Below, in pieces: positions 47,923 through 57,577 of a stretch of 64,000 nt of DNA; within the stretch, counting starts at the first letter, position 1; the number at the start of each line of letters is the position of its first letter. Source of the DNA: BACL21 sp038141525 (GTDB lineage: Bacteria > Bacteroidota > Bacteroidia > Flavobacteriales > Flavobacteriaceae). Location: positions 372,001-436,000 of the forward strand of contig JAYQIF010000008.1 of assembly GCA_038141525.1 (NCBI GenBank). The letters run 5' to 3'. The translations under genes were made by a program, and so were the position numbers. The notes beneath the pieces are model-generated. The model saw only the letters and a program-made list of their open reading frames with translations, was not told where the DNA came from and did no database searches.

Positions 47923-48255
47923 TCAATGTATCAATCTGTATCTATCTGTATCTACAGGGCCAGTCCAAGCAGTAATTCCTCCCAAAAGATTGTAAGTATT
48001 TTTTATACCCACCGCATTCATGAGCATACAAGCCTGCACACTGCGTCCTCCAGAGCGGCAATAAACATAATAGTTTTTATCCGGATCCATGGACTTTATT
48101 TGATCCATGAACTGGCTGGAATATTGAATGTTACATTGAATAGCACCGGGAATTTTCCCCTCTTCAACTTCCATGTCGGTGCGTACGTCGATGAGCACAG
48201 CGTTACTGTCTTCTGAGGACTGTTTCGCCCAATCGGTTTGGTTTAAATCAATCAT
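47923..48255 (-). CDS. Rhodanese-domain sulfurtransferase
   Basis: The 110-residue single rhodanese domain includes VLIDVRTDMEVEEGKIPGAI and the active-site loop YVYCRSGGRS with the catalytic Cys. The C-terminal end (GPVDTDRYRLIH) comes from a run of GTATC repeats in the DNA rather than from conserved sequence. Rhodaneses carry sulfane sulfur. It is divergent from marR, whose operator-like repeats may also control it. Confidence 0.88.
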   Translation of the reverse strand: MIDLNQTDWAKQSSEDSNAVLIDVRTDMEVEEGKIPGAIQCNIQYSSQFMDQIKSMDPDKNYYVYCRSGGRSVQACMLMNAVGIKNTYNLLGGITAWTGPVDTDRYRLIH

Positions 48256-48326
48256 GAATCTTTGAATTAATTCTCAAAGTTAATTAAAATCAAATCCTTA
48301 TGATTTAATTTTTTTTTGAATAATGG

Positions 48327-48383
48327 TGTGGTATACACCACAAATTATCTATACATTTGTACCAACAAATATTGTAGATACAA
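48327..48383 (+). promoter_or_regulatory. MarR operator region with three inverted repeats and -7 box
   Basis: Three different perfect inverted repeats lie here: TGTGGT-ATAC-ACCACA (48327-48342), ATTTGT-ACCA-ACAAAT (48355-48370) and TTGTA-GA-TACAA (48372-48383). A TAcaTTTG -7 box (48352-48359) overlaps the second one, and the marR ATG follows 2 bp after the third. MarR regulators bind such repeats to repress their own gene. Binding here is inferred, not shown. Confidence 0.55.
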
Positions 48384-48385
48384 AA

Positions 48386-48844
48386 ATGAATATTGTACAG
48401 AGCATAATAAACTCTATTCCCCTGTCCTCTCAGGCGCGAACGACTGTAAATATTTTATACACTTCTCGTTTTTTGGAAGAACAGAGCGCTCCTTTATACA
48501 AAAGATACGGTATCACGGCAGCACATTTTAATATTCTGAGAATTCTTCGTGGTCAAAAAGGAACACCAGCTAATCTTTCTACGATTCAAGAGCGAATGAT
48601 TGATCGCAACAGTAATACCACGAGACTCATCGATAAACTCCTTGAAAAAAACTGGGTAACCCGAAGGGTTTGTCCTTCCAATCGCAGAAAAATAGAGGTC
48701 AACATTACCGCTCTAGGTCTTGAAAAATTATTGGAAATTGATCAAGGGGTGGAACAAACCTTGACAAGAATTTTAGCAAACTTAACCGAAAAAGAAATGG
48801 GTCAGCTCAACACCCTATTAGATAAAGTTAGAGCAGATTACTGA
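48386..48844 (+). CDS. MarR-family transcriptional regulator
   Basis: From the ATG at 48386 the protein is ~152 residues, the usual MarR length. A winged helix-turn-helix is visible (GITAAHFNILRILRGQKG, then IQERMIDRNSNTTRLIDKLLEKNWVTRR) with the wing residues PSNRRKIEVN. It is transcribed toward a YceI gene 36 bp downstream and divergent from the rhodanese gene. MarR regulators respond to phenolics, oxidants or sulfur species. Which applies here is unknown. Confidence 0.88.
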   Translation: MNIVQSIINSIPLSSQARTTVNILYTSRFLEEQSAPLYKRYGITAAHFNILRILRGQKGTPANLSTIQERMIDRNSNTTRLIDKLLEKNWVTRRVCPSNRRKIEVNITALGLEKLLEIDQGVEQTLTRILANLTEKEMGQLNTLLDKVRADY

Positions 48845-48880
48845 TTATTTTAAAATTTAAAACCATTAAATCATCAAACT

Positions 48881-49453
48881 ATGAAAAAGTTATTTAAATC
48901 AACAGCACTCATCATGAGTACTTTGTTCACGCTCAGTGTAGTGGCCTCAAATCCAGGTGAACCCAAGCCGGTTAAATCAAGTTCTGTAAGCTGGACGGCG
49001 AGTAAAGTTACTGGTACGCACTCCGGCATTATCACCCTTGGTGATAGTTATCTAGAAATGGATGGAGATCGTGTCGTAGGTGGGCGTATACAAGTTAACA
49101 TGAGCACCATCGTGGTAACCGACCTAGAGGGCGATTCCAAAGCCAACTTAGAGGGACACCTGAAATCTGACGACTTTTTTGGTGTAGCTCAGCATCCTAC
49201 AGCCAGCCTTGACATTACAGGGGCTACGACAAATGATGATGGCAGCCAACAGGTCACCGGAAACATCACCATTAAAGGAGAGACTCAGCCGATTACCTTT
49301 ACCATGTCTTTCAAAGGTAACTACGCCACAACCGCATTAAATATCGATCGCACCAAATTTGGTATTCGTTACGGATCAGGAAGCTTTTTTGACAATCTTG
49401 GTGATAAAGCCATAAACGATCAATTTCAAATTCGCGCTAAACTGGAGTTATAA
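48881..49453 (+). CDS. YceI-family periplasmic protein
   Basis: The 190-residue protein has a signal peptide (MKKLFKSTALIMSTLFTLSVVAS) and a lipocalin-like YceI domain: SVSWTASKVTGTHSGII, GGRIQVNMSTIVVTDL and a final FQIRAKLEL strand. YceI proteins bind isoprenoid or other hydrophobic molecules in the periplasm. It is directly downstream of marR in one unit that ends at a strong terminator (49475-49503). Confidence 0.9.
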   Translation: MKKLFKSTALIMSTLFTLSVVASNPGEPKPVKSSSVSWTASKVTGTHSGIITLGDSYLEMDGDRVVGGRIQVNMSTIVVTDLEGDSKANLEGHLKSDDFFGVAQHPTASLDITGATTNDDGSQQVTGNITIKGETQPITFTMSFKGNYATTALNIDRTKFGIRYGSGSFFDNLGDKAINDQFQIRAKLEL

Positions 49454-49474
49454 TCGAATGACTATTCGTATGAT

Positions 49475-49503
49475 GAAAAAACCCGCCACAAGCGGGTTTT
49501 TTT
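49475..49503 (+). terminator. Rho-independent terminator of the marR-YceI unit
   Basis: An inverted repeat acccgc/gcgggt flanked by six A and seven T residues (a symmetric terminator) lies 22 bp after the YceI stop. The symmetry could let it work in both directions. Confidence 0.88.
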
Positions 49504-49565
49504 ATGCTCAAGCAGGAGGCACGAGGGCGCTTATTTGTAAATTAGCCATATAGACTCATTCAATT

Positions 49566-50132
49566 TTGCACTTACTTGTATTAGACAATCGTGATAGTTT
49601 TGTTTATAACCTAGTACATTACCTCGAAGCCTTTGGTCATGAGGTTACGGTAAAACGGCCCCAAAATGTAGCAGAAATTGATATTTCTAAGTATGATAAA
49701 CTTGTGCTTTCGCCAGGGCCGGGTTTACCCAATGAATCGGGTGAACTGATGTTAGCCATTGAATTATGGCATGCGCAAATCCCAATCTTGGGAGTTTGTT
49801 TGGGTCATCAAGCTCTTGCCTTATTTTTTGGGGCCAAACTATATAACCAAGATCAAGTTACTCATGGTGTTTCTTCACCGATTAATATCCTGAATACAGA
49901 AGATAAACTATTTAAAGACTTACCCAATCGCATTGATGTCGCACGTTATCATTCTTGGTGCGTATCCAGTCATTCTCTACCACCCGAATTAGCATGTACT
50001 GCTGAGGACGACGATGCGGTCATTATGGCAATGCGGCACAGAGCGCTGCCGATTCACGGCATTCAATTTCATCCAGAAAGCATATTGACACCGCTTGGAC
50101 GTAACATTATTCAAAATTGGCTCACAGACTAA
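49566..50132 (+). CDS. Class I glutamine amidotransferase, PabA/TrpG type
   Basis: The 188-residue protein begins HLLVLDNRDSFVYNLVHYLEA, has the nucleophile Cys in LGVCLGHQAL and the His/Glu pair in IQFHPESIL. This is component II of anthranilate or aminodeoxychorismate synthase, supplying ammonia for chorismate amination. The start is TTG at 49566. No trpE or pabB is adjacent, so the choice between tryptophan and folate cannot be made here. Confidence 0.86.
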   Translation: MHLLVLDNRDSFVYNLVHYLEAFGHEVTVKRPQNVAEIDISKYDKLVLSPGPGLPNESGELMLAIELWHAQIPILGVCLGHQALALFFGAKLYNQDQVTHGVSSPINILNTEDKLFKDLPNRIDVARYHSWCVSSHSLPPELACTAEDDDAVIMAMRHRALPIHGIQFHPESILTPLGRNIIQNWLTD

Positions 50133-50248
50133 TGCCTATTCTGGTACAAGTCGTTCATTACTTTTTATAACTAGTATTTCTTTTCATCTATCCTCTGGCC
50201 TATTAATAGGACAATATCGAGCTAAAACATCGAGGATAGAAATAAAAA

Positions 50249-50274
50249 AAGCCCGCTCAAATGAGCGGGCTTTT
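50249..50274. terminator. Bidirectional terminator between pabA-like gene and T9SS cargo
   Basis: A 9-bp GC-rich stem gcccgctca/tgagcgggc with a 2-nt gap is flanked by an A7 run on the left and T4CT3 on the right. It lies between two convergent genes and can end both transcripts. Confidence 0.85.
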
Positions 50275-50299
50275 CTTTAAAGAATATATCTAATCTTAT

Positions 50300-53200
50300 T
50301 TATTCTTTTACTAAGCGCTTGATGGCTTGACCATCTTGTGCTTGAAGTTGTACCATGTACACTCCAGAAGCTAAGTGCGATACATTTACACTTGCTTCGG
50401 CTGACATGTCAGATAGATCAACTGTCTGAATCATACGACCATTAAGATCATAGATGACAGCACGCTCTAGTTGAATGTCAGTACTGTTGCCAATGTTCAT
50501 CACATTGCGTGCAGGGTTTGGATAAATTGATACACCAGCATTCAATTGGTTGCTCGCTACACCCAATACACTCTCTACAGTCAATTCAAAACTACACGTT
50601 CCAACATTTCCTTCATCATCAGTAGACGATAAAGTCACTGTGTACACACCGTCAGGTAATAACGTACCAACTGGTGGATCTTGTGTCACAGCTCCTGCAG
50701 GATCAGAACAGTTGTCTGTCGCAGTTACATCCACTGTATAATCTGGCACTTCATAGAATAAATCTACAGCTCCTGGATCTACAGTCATGTCTTCTGGACA
50801 TCCCTCTAATACTGGTCCCATATCGTCAACAACGGTCATTGTCGCTTGACAAGAGGCAATATTACCGCTATCATCACTCACGAATACAGTCACTGTGATT
50901 GGCACTCCAATATCGGCACAAGTTACATCTGTAATATCCACAGCGGTGATCGTGATACCACAGTTATCAAACGAGTCTGAGCTGATGAAGTATTCTGGCA
51001 ATACTTCTGCCATACCATTCTCGTCGAGACTTACTGTAGCGTCCTGACAGATTAAAATAGGATCATCAACGTCAAGAACCTCAACTTGGCTAATACAAGT
51101 AGATACGTTTCCACTATTATCAGTTACGGTTACTTCGACATCATTGATGCCTAAATAAGAACAATCAAAATCAAAATTCTCAACAGCAGTGCTTCCTTCG
51201 TAATCGTAATAGAAACGACCATTAAACACACGTGGACTGAACACATTGCCAGTGAATGGTACGTTCGTCGCTGATCCTCCTGAGAATTCAAGTTCGGCGG
51301 TAGCATAATTTTGGTTTGTACCATCACCGTTAGTATAATCATGGTCATGATCAGCACTAAGCACTAAAGCAACGCCGTAAGTTCCGGGCTCAGCCGCTAG
51401 AGCGTCTGCAAAAGTGGCAAAAGACGGTGTTCCAGCACCTTGTCCATCACCAGATGCAGTACCTGCTAATTCCCATGCACCCGGATTATTTTCGTTACCA
51501 ATATAGGTTCCTCCTTCTTCTGTTACATACATCTCAACAGTGAAGGCTCCTGTGGCACCAGTATGGACATCTAAAGCAGTTAATGCAATGTCCTCAACAA
51601 CTGTAAGGTCGAAATACACGGCACCTCCTGGAGATCCACCATTACCACCAGCGAATAAGGTAGTTAAGTCACCAGATACAATTCCTGGAGCCTCAACGGT
51701 CACTGTATAATCACATCCTTCAACAACATCCACTAAGAGATCACTCGCATCGTAGTTTGCCAAGCCATTTCCATCTAGAACAACTTGTACAATTGAACTT
51801 GGCGCGAAGTAAGACAAACTAAAATTGTCTACACCGGCAGACCAACCCCAACCGCCTTCGTCGTCATAAGTGAAACGAACTTGGAAATTTTCGTTGGCGT
51901 AGGCTAGAACATCAAGATCACCTGAAGGCGTTGGTGGTGTATCGACAGTTGTAAACACTAGTTCTACCCACTGGGCGCCATCCCATACCTCAGCACGGAA
52001 TAATCCACTACCCGCAAAATCTTGCATTGCATAGTCAAATGACAATACGGCACTGTTTACCCCATCGATATCATATACAGGAGAAAGTAAACGAACTAAA
52101 TTGACGTTTCCACTACCGGCTGCGTCGTCATCAAAAGTTGCTGCATTTGTTGGGAAATCAGGACCACCAGATTGGAATCCAGTACCGAACTCCCAATCTC
52201 TGCTCCCTGCCTCAACAACAGTTGTCCATCCATCGGGGATGGTCGCAGCTTCGAAATCTTCAAATATATCAGCAGACAAAGGCTCTCCATCACAAATGAT
52301 TTCTCTGGAGCAGTAGTATCGACTACAGTAATTAAAGTGTTACATGAAACACTGTTTCCAGCTGCATCAAAAGCAGTAATTGAAATACCAACCTGCCCAA
52401 TATCAGAACAATCTAAGAAATCATCTTGTGGACCACCTGAGATAAGTCCTTCATAATTAATTGCTCCATTCCAAACACGTGGACTAAAAGTTCCACTACT
52501 AAATGGTGTGTTTTGTCCAGCTCCAAGAGAAATCGACAAATCGTCGTTCTCGAAGTTTTGGTTAGAACCATTTCCATTGGTGTATCTGTGGGCATTATTC
52601 GCATCAAGAACAATCGCCATGGCATAATCTGTCCCTGCATCTAACGCAACACCTGAGGGCAAGAATGCCTCAGAAGGCGTTCCGTCTGGCTGAGCATCTC
52701 CTGTAGCTGTTCCGAGTAGGGTCCATGCACCAGGATCTTGTTCGTTTCCTGCGTAAGTACCTCCAACAATTGTGTAGATGTCCATACTAAAGGGAGCGCC
52801 ACCGGAACCTTGAAGGTGGGTTAAAAATCCTGTAACGGTTATATCTTCAATCGCCGTAACATCAAAGAATACAACACCACCATTAGCACCGCCATTACCA
52901 CCAGCAAATACAGTCGCTAATGAGCGTGCCTCAGGAATCAAAGCACCACCAAACTCGTAACTTACAATGCCACAGTTATCACTGAAGCTCGCTAACAGTT
53001 CTTCTGGATCCAACGTGTAATCGCCCGAAGTACCTAGCTCTACAGTATACTCAGCAAGACATTCAATCATCGGATCTTGAACATCCTCCACGGTAATGGT
53101 AAAGGTACATGATGATTGGTTTCCACCAAGATCGAAGGCTGTGAACTCAACAGTGTTTACACCCACTGGGAATTCAGAACCGGTTGGTAGACCAGCAGTC

Positions 53201-53763
53201 TGCACGACAACATCCAAATCTCCATCTGGATCGATGGCTACTGCATCAGCAAAGTTGACGATCGCACCACATTGGTCAGCATCGTTTGAAACAACAACAT
53301 CCACAGGACACTGAATAACTGGTGGGTCACCAACAATTAAGGGTTCAGAAATCAGCGTGGCTCTTGTTGTGGTCGATGTGAAATTAGTTCCACAAAAGTA
53401 ACGATAGATGTGTACAGCAATGTCACTCCCGTCTGAGGTGAAAGAGACGCGACTTTGTAATCCACAACTGTCATCGTTATAAGCAATAACAGCTCCCGTA
53501 GCGAAATTACGTATTGTTAATTGAGTATCATAGGAAGCTCCGCACAAACTCCACTCGTATACAGCCCCTGGGGTAAGACCAGTGACCTGATAATACTCAC
53601 CTGCCCAGTTACCGGTTGTGACAATTTGTTCAACGCCAACAACCGATGGCGCATTCTGTGTTGCGAATGGATATCGACTGGTATTCGGGCTACATTGCGC
53701 CTCCAAAGACCATGACGATCCCATCGTTAACAACACGATCATTACAAAAATAATTTTTTTCAT
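50300..53763 (-). CDS. Large T9SS-secreted HYR-domain protein (interrupted frame)
   Basis: The ~1154-residue protein has a signal peptide (MKKIIFVMIVLLTMGSSWS). It carries HYR-like domains (IQCPVDVVVSNDADQCG near 53300; CPEDMTVDPG near 50800) and two copies of a ~165-residue unit starting TVFAGGNGG or TLFAGGNGG. A type-A T9SS C-terminal sorting domain (SIYPNPARNVMNIG) ends it. A break near 52302 splits it; one base less gives PEIICDGEPLSADIF. T9SS proteins cross the outer membrane and may anchor to the cell surface. The function is unknown; adhesion is plausible. Confidence 0.86.
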
Positions 53764-53894
53764 GTGTAAATAAGATTAGTTATTAGTGATTAAAGATATA
53801 AAAATTCCAAAAGAATAATACAATGAGCCATAAAAAATGCGCCAAAAAATGACGCATTTTTTATTTATTCTCATTTATCGATAAAAAACACCCC

Positions 53895-54653
53895 TTATCG
53901 GATAAAAATTAGCTCATGGCCATTGGATAAATCATCGGCAAACCGATAACCTCCTGTATCGAAACCTTTGAGTCCCTCAACGGTTTCCACTTGTTGATCT
54001 AGAATATAACGCGCCATCAACCCTCGTGCATGTTTGGCATAAACGGCGAGTACCTTATACGCCCCATTTTTCAATTCTTTAAAAACGGGAGTGATCACAG
54101 GGTTGTTCAAAGCCTTGAAGTCAACCGCCTTGGCGTATTCATTGCTCGCCAAGTTCACCACCACCTCATTCTCCTTTAACTCACCTAACAATGTTTTAGT
54201 CACTAGTTCACGCCAAAACTCATAAAGATTTTTGCATTTGCCTACGGGTAATTTTGTTCCCATCTCCAGACGATATGGCATAATTGGATCCAACGGTCTC
54301 AAAAGCCCGTATTGACCCGAGAGAATTCTCAAGGTATTCTGTAATAATTCATGTTTCGATTCGGTTAGTGTAGTGACATCCAGTCCGCGATAAACCTCAC
54401 CATTAAAGGCAAAAACAGCCGCACGCGACCCACCAGAATCTTTGGAAGTAGTCCAAGTTTGATTGCGCTCGTAATTCAAGTTAGCCAATGATTCAGAAAT
54501 TCCCATCAACGCGCTCAACTGTTTCGGACTCTTGTTGCGGAGTACCGCATTTATTTGTGCCGCTTTTTCCGGAAATTGAAGGCTGCTTGTTTGTTTTAAC
54601 GAAATCTGCGTTTCAAAGTCAAGACTTTTGGCTGGAGATAGCAATACTTTCAT
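53895..54653 (-). CDS. yaaA: Peroxide stress protein YaaA (DUF328)
   Basis: The 252-residue protein begins MKVLLSPAKSLDF and carries the DUF328 motifs AVFAFNGEVYRGLD, LSGQYGLLRPLD and YAKHARGLMARY. In Escherichia coli YaaA lowers intracellular iron under hydrogen peroxide stress. The length matches. It is a single gene between the HYR protein and the pseudouridine synthase; the ~160-bp gaps on its two sides show nothing obvious. Confidence 0.93.
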   Translation of the reverse strand: MKVLLSPAKSLDFETQISLKQTSSLQFPEKAAQINAVLRNKSPKQLSALMGISESLANLNYERNQTWTTSKDSGGSRAAVFAFNGEVYRGLDVTTLTESKHELLQNTLRILSGQYGLLRPLDPIMPYRLEMGTKLPVGKCKNLYEFWRELVTKTLLGELKENEVVVNLASNEYAKAVDFKALNNPVITPVFKELKNGAYKVLAVYAKHARGLMARYILDQQVETVEGLKGFDTGGYRFADDLSNGHELIFIR

Positions 54654-54814
54654 AGGACTAAACTATTAAAAAATAATCAAGCAAATGCAATACACTAATT
54701 ACATCGAATTATTCATCAATAACGATCCTCTATTATGACAAGATGTTACAAATTCTGAGGTTCATTTTAATAAACTTGTTTTCTTCCGACACCCGTAATC
54801 TATCTGACACAACT

Positions 54815-55861
54815 CTAGGTCTGGCTCGATTTAGCATAATTCCGCCATTTTTCGATGGCAGCAGTGATATCTTCGGGCAGTGGCGCTTCAAAATGCATCA
54901 ATTCTTCTGTTTTGGGATGAATAAAACCCAGTGTTTTTGCATGCAAAGCTTGACGGGGCAAAATTTTAAAACAATTGTCGACAAATTGCTTGTACTTGGT
55001 AAAATGAGTGCCCTTGAGGATCTCATTACCCCCGTAGCGCTCGTCGTTAAACAAGGTATGACCGATGTGTTTCATGTGGACACGGATCTGATGGGTTCTT
55101 CCGGTCTCCAAAATACACCGAATCAGCGTGACATAACCCAAGCGCTCAATCACTTCGAAGTGGGTTACAGCTGGCTTTCCTTTAAGGTCCGCATCTTCTC
55201 CCTCAAAGACTGTGTTTTGAAGTCTATTCTTTGGGTGGCGTCCGATATGGCCCTCTACCGTGCCACGATCCTCTTCAACATTACCCCAGACCAAGGCCAC
55301 GTATTCCCTTTGGGTAGATTTATCAAAAAATTGTTGCGCGAGATGCGTCATCGCCTGTTCCGTTTTGGCTACCACTAAAAGACCACTGGTATCTTTGTCT
55401 ATGCGATGCACTAGTCCTGGTCTGTTATTTTGATTTTCAGGTAAATTTTCAAAGTGAAAAATAAGCCCGTTAATTAAAGTGTCCTTATAATTTCCATGTC
55501 CGGGATGGACTACCATGCCTGCCGGCTTATTTACCACGACCACCGATTCGTCCTCATGGACTATATTGAGATCAATTTCTTGAGGTACCAATAAAAATTC
55601 ATGGGGCGGATGGGCAAACAAAACGCGAACTACGTCACCGCCCTTAACCTTATAGTTGGACTTTACCACGCACTCATTTACATAAATATGGCCTTCCTTT
55701 GCGGCTTTCTGAATCTTATTGCGTGTGGCGTGCTCGATTCGGTTCATTAAAAACTTATCCACCCTGAGCGGCTGCTGTCCTTTGTCTGCCACAAAACGAT
55801 AGTGCTCATGTAAATCGTCTTGTTGATCAAGAGCTTTTGAAGAATCACTATCGTCGGTCAT
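54815..55861 (-). CDS. RNA pseudouridine synthase, RluD type
   Basis: The 348-residue protein has an N-terminal S4-like RNA-binding domain (LRVDKFLMNRIEHATRNKIQ) and the catalytic domain with HRIDKDTSGLLVVAKT, in which the Asp is the catalytic residue. RluD modifies 23S rRNA helix 69. It follows the PASTA-domain gene in one unit with a 9-bp gap. Assignment to RluD rather than RluC rests on overall length and motif spacing. Confidence 0.9.
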   Translation of the reverse strand: MTDDSDSSKALDQQDDLHEHYRFVADKGQQPLRVDKFLMNRIEHATRNKIQKAAKEGHIYVNECVVKSNYKVKGGDVVRVLFAHPPHEFLLVPQEIDLNIVHEDESVVVVNKPAGMVVHPGHGNYKDTLINGLIFHFENLPENQNNRPGLVHRIDKDTSGLLVVAKTEQAMTHLAQQFFDKSTQREYVALVWGNVEEDRGTVEGHIGRHPKNRLQNTVFEGEDADLKGKPAVTHFEVIERLGYVTLIRCILETGRTHQIRVHMKHIGHTLFNDERYGGNEILKGTHFTKYKQFVDNCFKILPRQALHAKTLGFIHPKTEELMHFEAPLPEDITAAIEKWRNYAKSSQT

Positions 55862-55870
55862 AATCTAGAA

Positions 55871-56491
55871 TTAAAATGTATCGCGTTTGCGGTTAGAGGG
55901 ATGAAATGGAGAATCCCGGTCAAGGGGTTCCACCTTAAAACCTCCGGTACCATCCCCAAGCTCAAGATCAATTATTGAAGTTAACGGCAACTGATCACCT
56001 TGTTTGAGATTTCGTCCACGAAATTTAATGGTCAACACCTCGTTTTCGGCGATATATTTTTTGTAGGTCAGTTGCCCTACCTCAAATCCGGCTGAGCGCA
56101 AGGCAGGCTCTGCCTGTCGCAGTGTTTTACCCACAACGTCGGGCAGCGGGGTCATTTTGTATCCCGATCGATTAATGGATAAATAAATTTTTCGGGCTTG
56201 CTTGACCAAAGCATCAGGCGCAGGTATTTGCTCAATAATGGTCTCATAGGGGAAATTGGGGTTATAACTGCTGGTGTCCAGTATCGCGTAGGCCAACTTG
56301 CGCTCATCCAAAACACGTATTGCTTCCTCCAAATTGAGCCCACTGACATCTGGAACGGCAATTTGTTCCCCATGTCGTGTATTGCTATCAAGCCACATCA
56401 ATAAGCCCGAAATCACCACAAACAAAAACAGCAGCATGAAGACCAGCTGCTTCAAAAAGGTTCTCGAAAAAATAAATCGTATTAAACTCAT
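55871..56491 (-). CDS. Single-pass membrane protein with two PASTA domains
   Basis: From the ATG at 56491 the ~206-residue protein has one membrane helix (QLVFMLLFLFVVISGLLMW) and two PASTA repeats in the periplasm: VPDVSGLNLEEAIRVLDE and LPDVVGKTLRQAEPALRS. PASTA domains bind peptidoglycan or muropeptides. No kinase domain is fused. It is divergent from ddl, so both genes of this pair touch cell-wall biology. Confidence 0.85.
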   Translation of the reverse strand: MSLIRFIFSRTFLKQLVFMLLFLFVVISGLLMWLDSNTRHGEQIAVPDVSGLNLEEAIRVLDERKLAYAILDTSSYNPNFPYETIIEQIPAPDALVKQARKIYLSINRSGYKMTPLPDVVGKTLRQAEPALRSAGFEVGQLTYKKYIAENEVLTIKFRGRNLKQGDQLPLTSIIDLELGDGTGGFKVEPLDRDSPFHPSNRKRDTF

Positions 56492-56511
56492 GTGGGTTTT
56501 ACGCAGAATCA

Positions 56512-56519
56512 CAAAAATA
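56512..56519 (-). promoter_or_regulatory. Predicted -7 box for the PASTA-rluD unit
   Basis: On the minus strand tatttttg matches TAnnTTTG and lies 20 bp before the PASTA ATG, a normal spacing. No clear -33 element was found. Confidence 0.45.
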
Positions 56520-56566
56520 CTAAACGTAAATTTAGTAAGTTTAATGCGGCAAGTAAATATTTTTGT

Positions 56567-57577
56567 ATGGCACAACAGCAAGCCAAGATTTCAGTAATTG
56601 TATTGATGGGAGGCTACTCCAGCGAATTCGGCGTTAGCGTGAAATCGGGCACTGTGGTTCACCAAGAACTCGATAAGCAAAAATACGATGTCTATCCCTG
56701 TGTTGTAACTCGAGAGCTTTGGTTCTACCAAGATGCCCAAAACATCAAACATGAGGTTGACCCCGGCAGCCTGACCATCAAGATTCATGGAACATTAATC
56801 AGGCCTGAAGTCGTGTTCAATACAATCCATGGCACCCCCGGTGAAGATGGTTATATCGCCGCATTATGTGCTCTGTTAAATATTCCACAAACCAGCACCG
56901 ACTTTTACTCAGCAGCGCTCAGTTTCAATAAAAGGGACTGCCTCTCAGTACTCAAAGCTCATGACATTCCTTGTGCAGAGTCCATTTATTGCGATAACAT
57001 TACCCCCCCTGATTTTAACACGGTCAAAGAAAATCTTGGTCTTCCCTTTTTTGTCAAACCCAATCGCTCAGGATCCAGCTATGGTGTCAGTAAGGTTCAT
57101 ACTGAACATGAATATAATCAGGCCCTTGACGATGCCTTTGCACAGGATCACCAAATACTCATCGAACGTGCGCTAAACGGAATTGAAGTCTCTGTTGGCG
57201 TCTACAGCCACAATAATAAACCTGTGGTACTGACGCCTACCGAAATAGTATCAGAAAATGCATTTTTTGACTTGAGCGCCAAATACGACGGAAAGGTGGA
57301 TGAAATCACCCCTGCCAGAATTGAGCCAGCATTAACGATTGAGTTACAAAACTTAGTCCGAAAAATCTATACCACACTGGAGATGAGCGGTGCTTGCCGT
57401 GCCGATTTTATTATAGAAAACGGAATACCTTATTTTATAGAATTAAATTCAACGCCAGGCTTGTCAAAGGCGAGTCTCATCCCGCAACAAGCAAAATATT
57501 CGGGTCTGACTCTTTCAGAGTTTTTTGACCGATTGATTACTGAATCCATTAATAATCATAAAACCACCCGCTCATGA
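56567..57577 (+). CDS. ddl: D-alanine--D-alanine ligase
   Basis: From the ATG at 56567 the ~336-residue ATP-grasp enzyme includes VLMGGYSSEFGVSVKSG, GTPGEDGYIAALC, VKPNRSGSSYGVSKV and FIELNSTPGLSKAS. It makes the D-Ala-D-Ala dipeptide of the peptidoglycan stem. I rejected the in-frame extension upstream to 56492 because homologues begin near this Met. It overlaps coaD by four bases. Confidence 0.94.
   Translation: MAQQQAKISVIVLMGGYSSEFGVSVKSGTVVHQELDKQKYDVYPCVVTRELWFYQDAQNIKHEVDPGSLTIKIHGTLIRPEVVFNTIHGTPGEDGYIAALCALLNIPQTSTDFYSAALSFNKRDCLSVLKAHDIPCAESIYCDNITPPDFNTVKENLGLPFFVKPNRSGSSYGVSKVHTEHEYNQALDDAFAQDHQILIERALNGIEVSVGVYSHNNKPVVLTPTEIVSENAFFDLSAKYDGKVDEITPARIEPALTIELQNLVRKIYTTLEMSGACRADFIIENGIPYFIELNSTPGLSKASLIPQQAKYSGLTLSEFFDRLITESINNHKTTRS

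Noticed and set aside
56558..56565. TATTTTTG on the plus strand before ddl as a promoter
   Set aside because: It lies 1 bp before the ddl ATG, so transcription would start inside the gene. The minus-strand copy at 56519-56512 is better placed.
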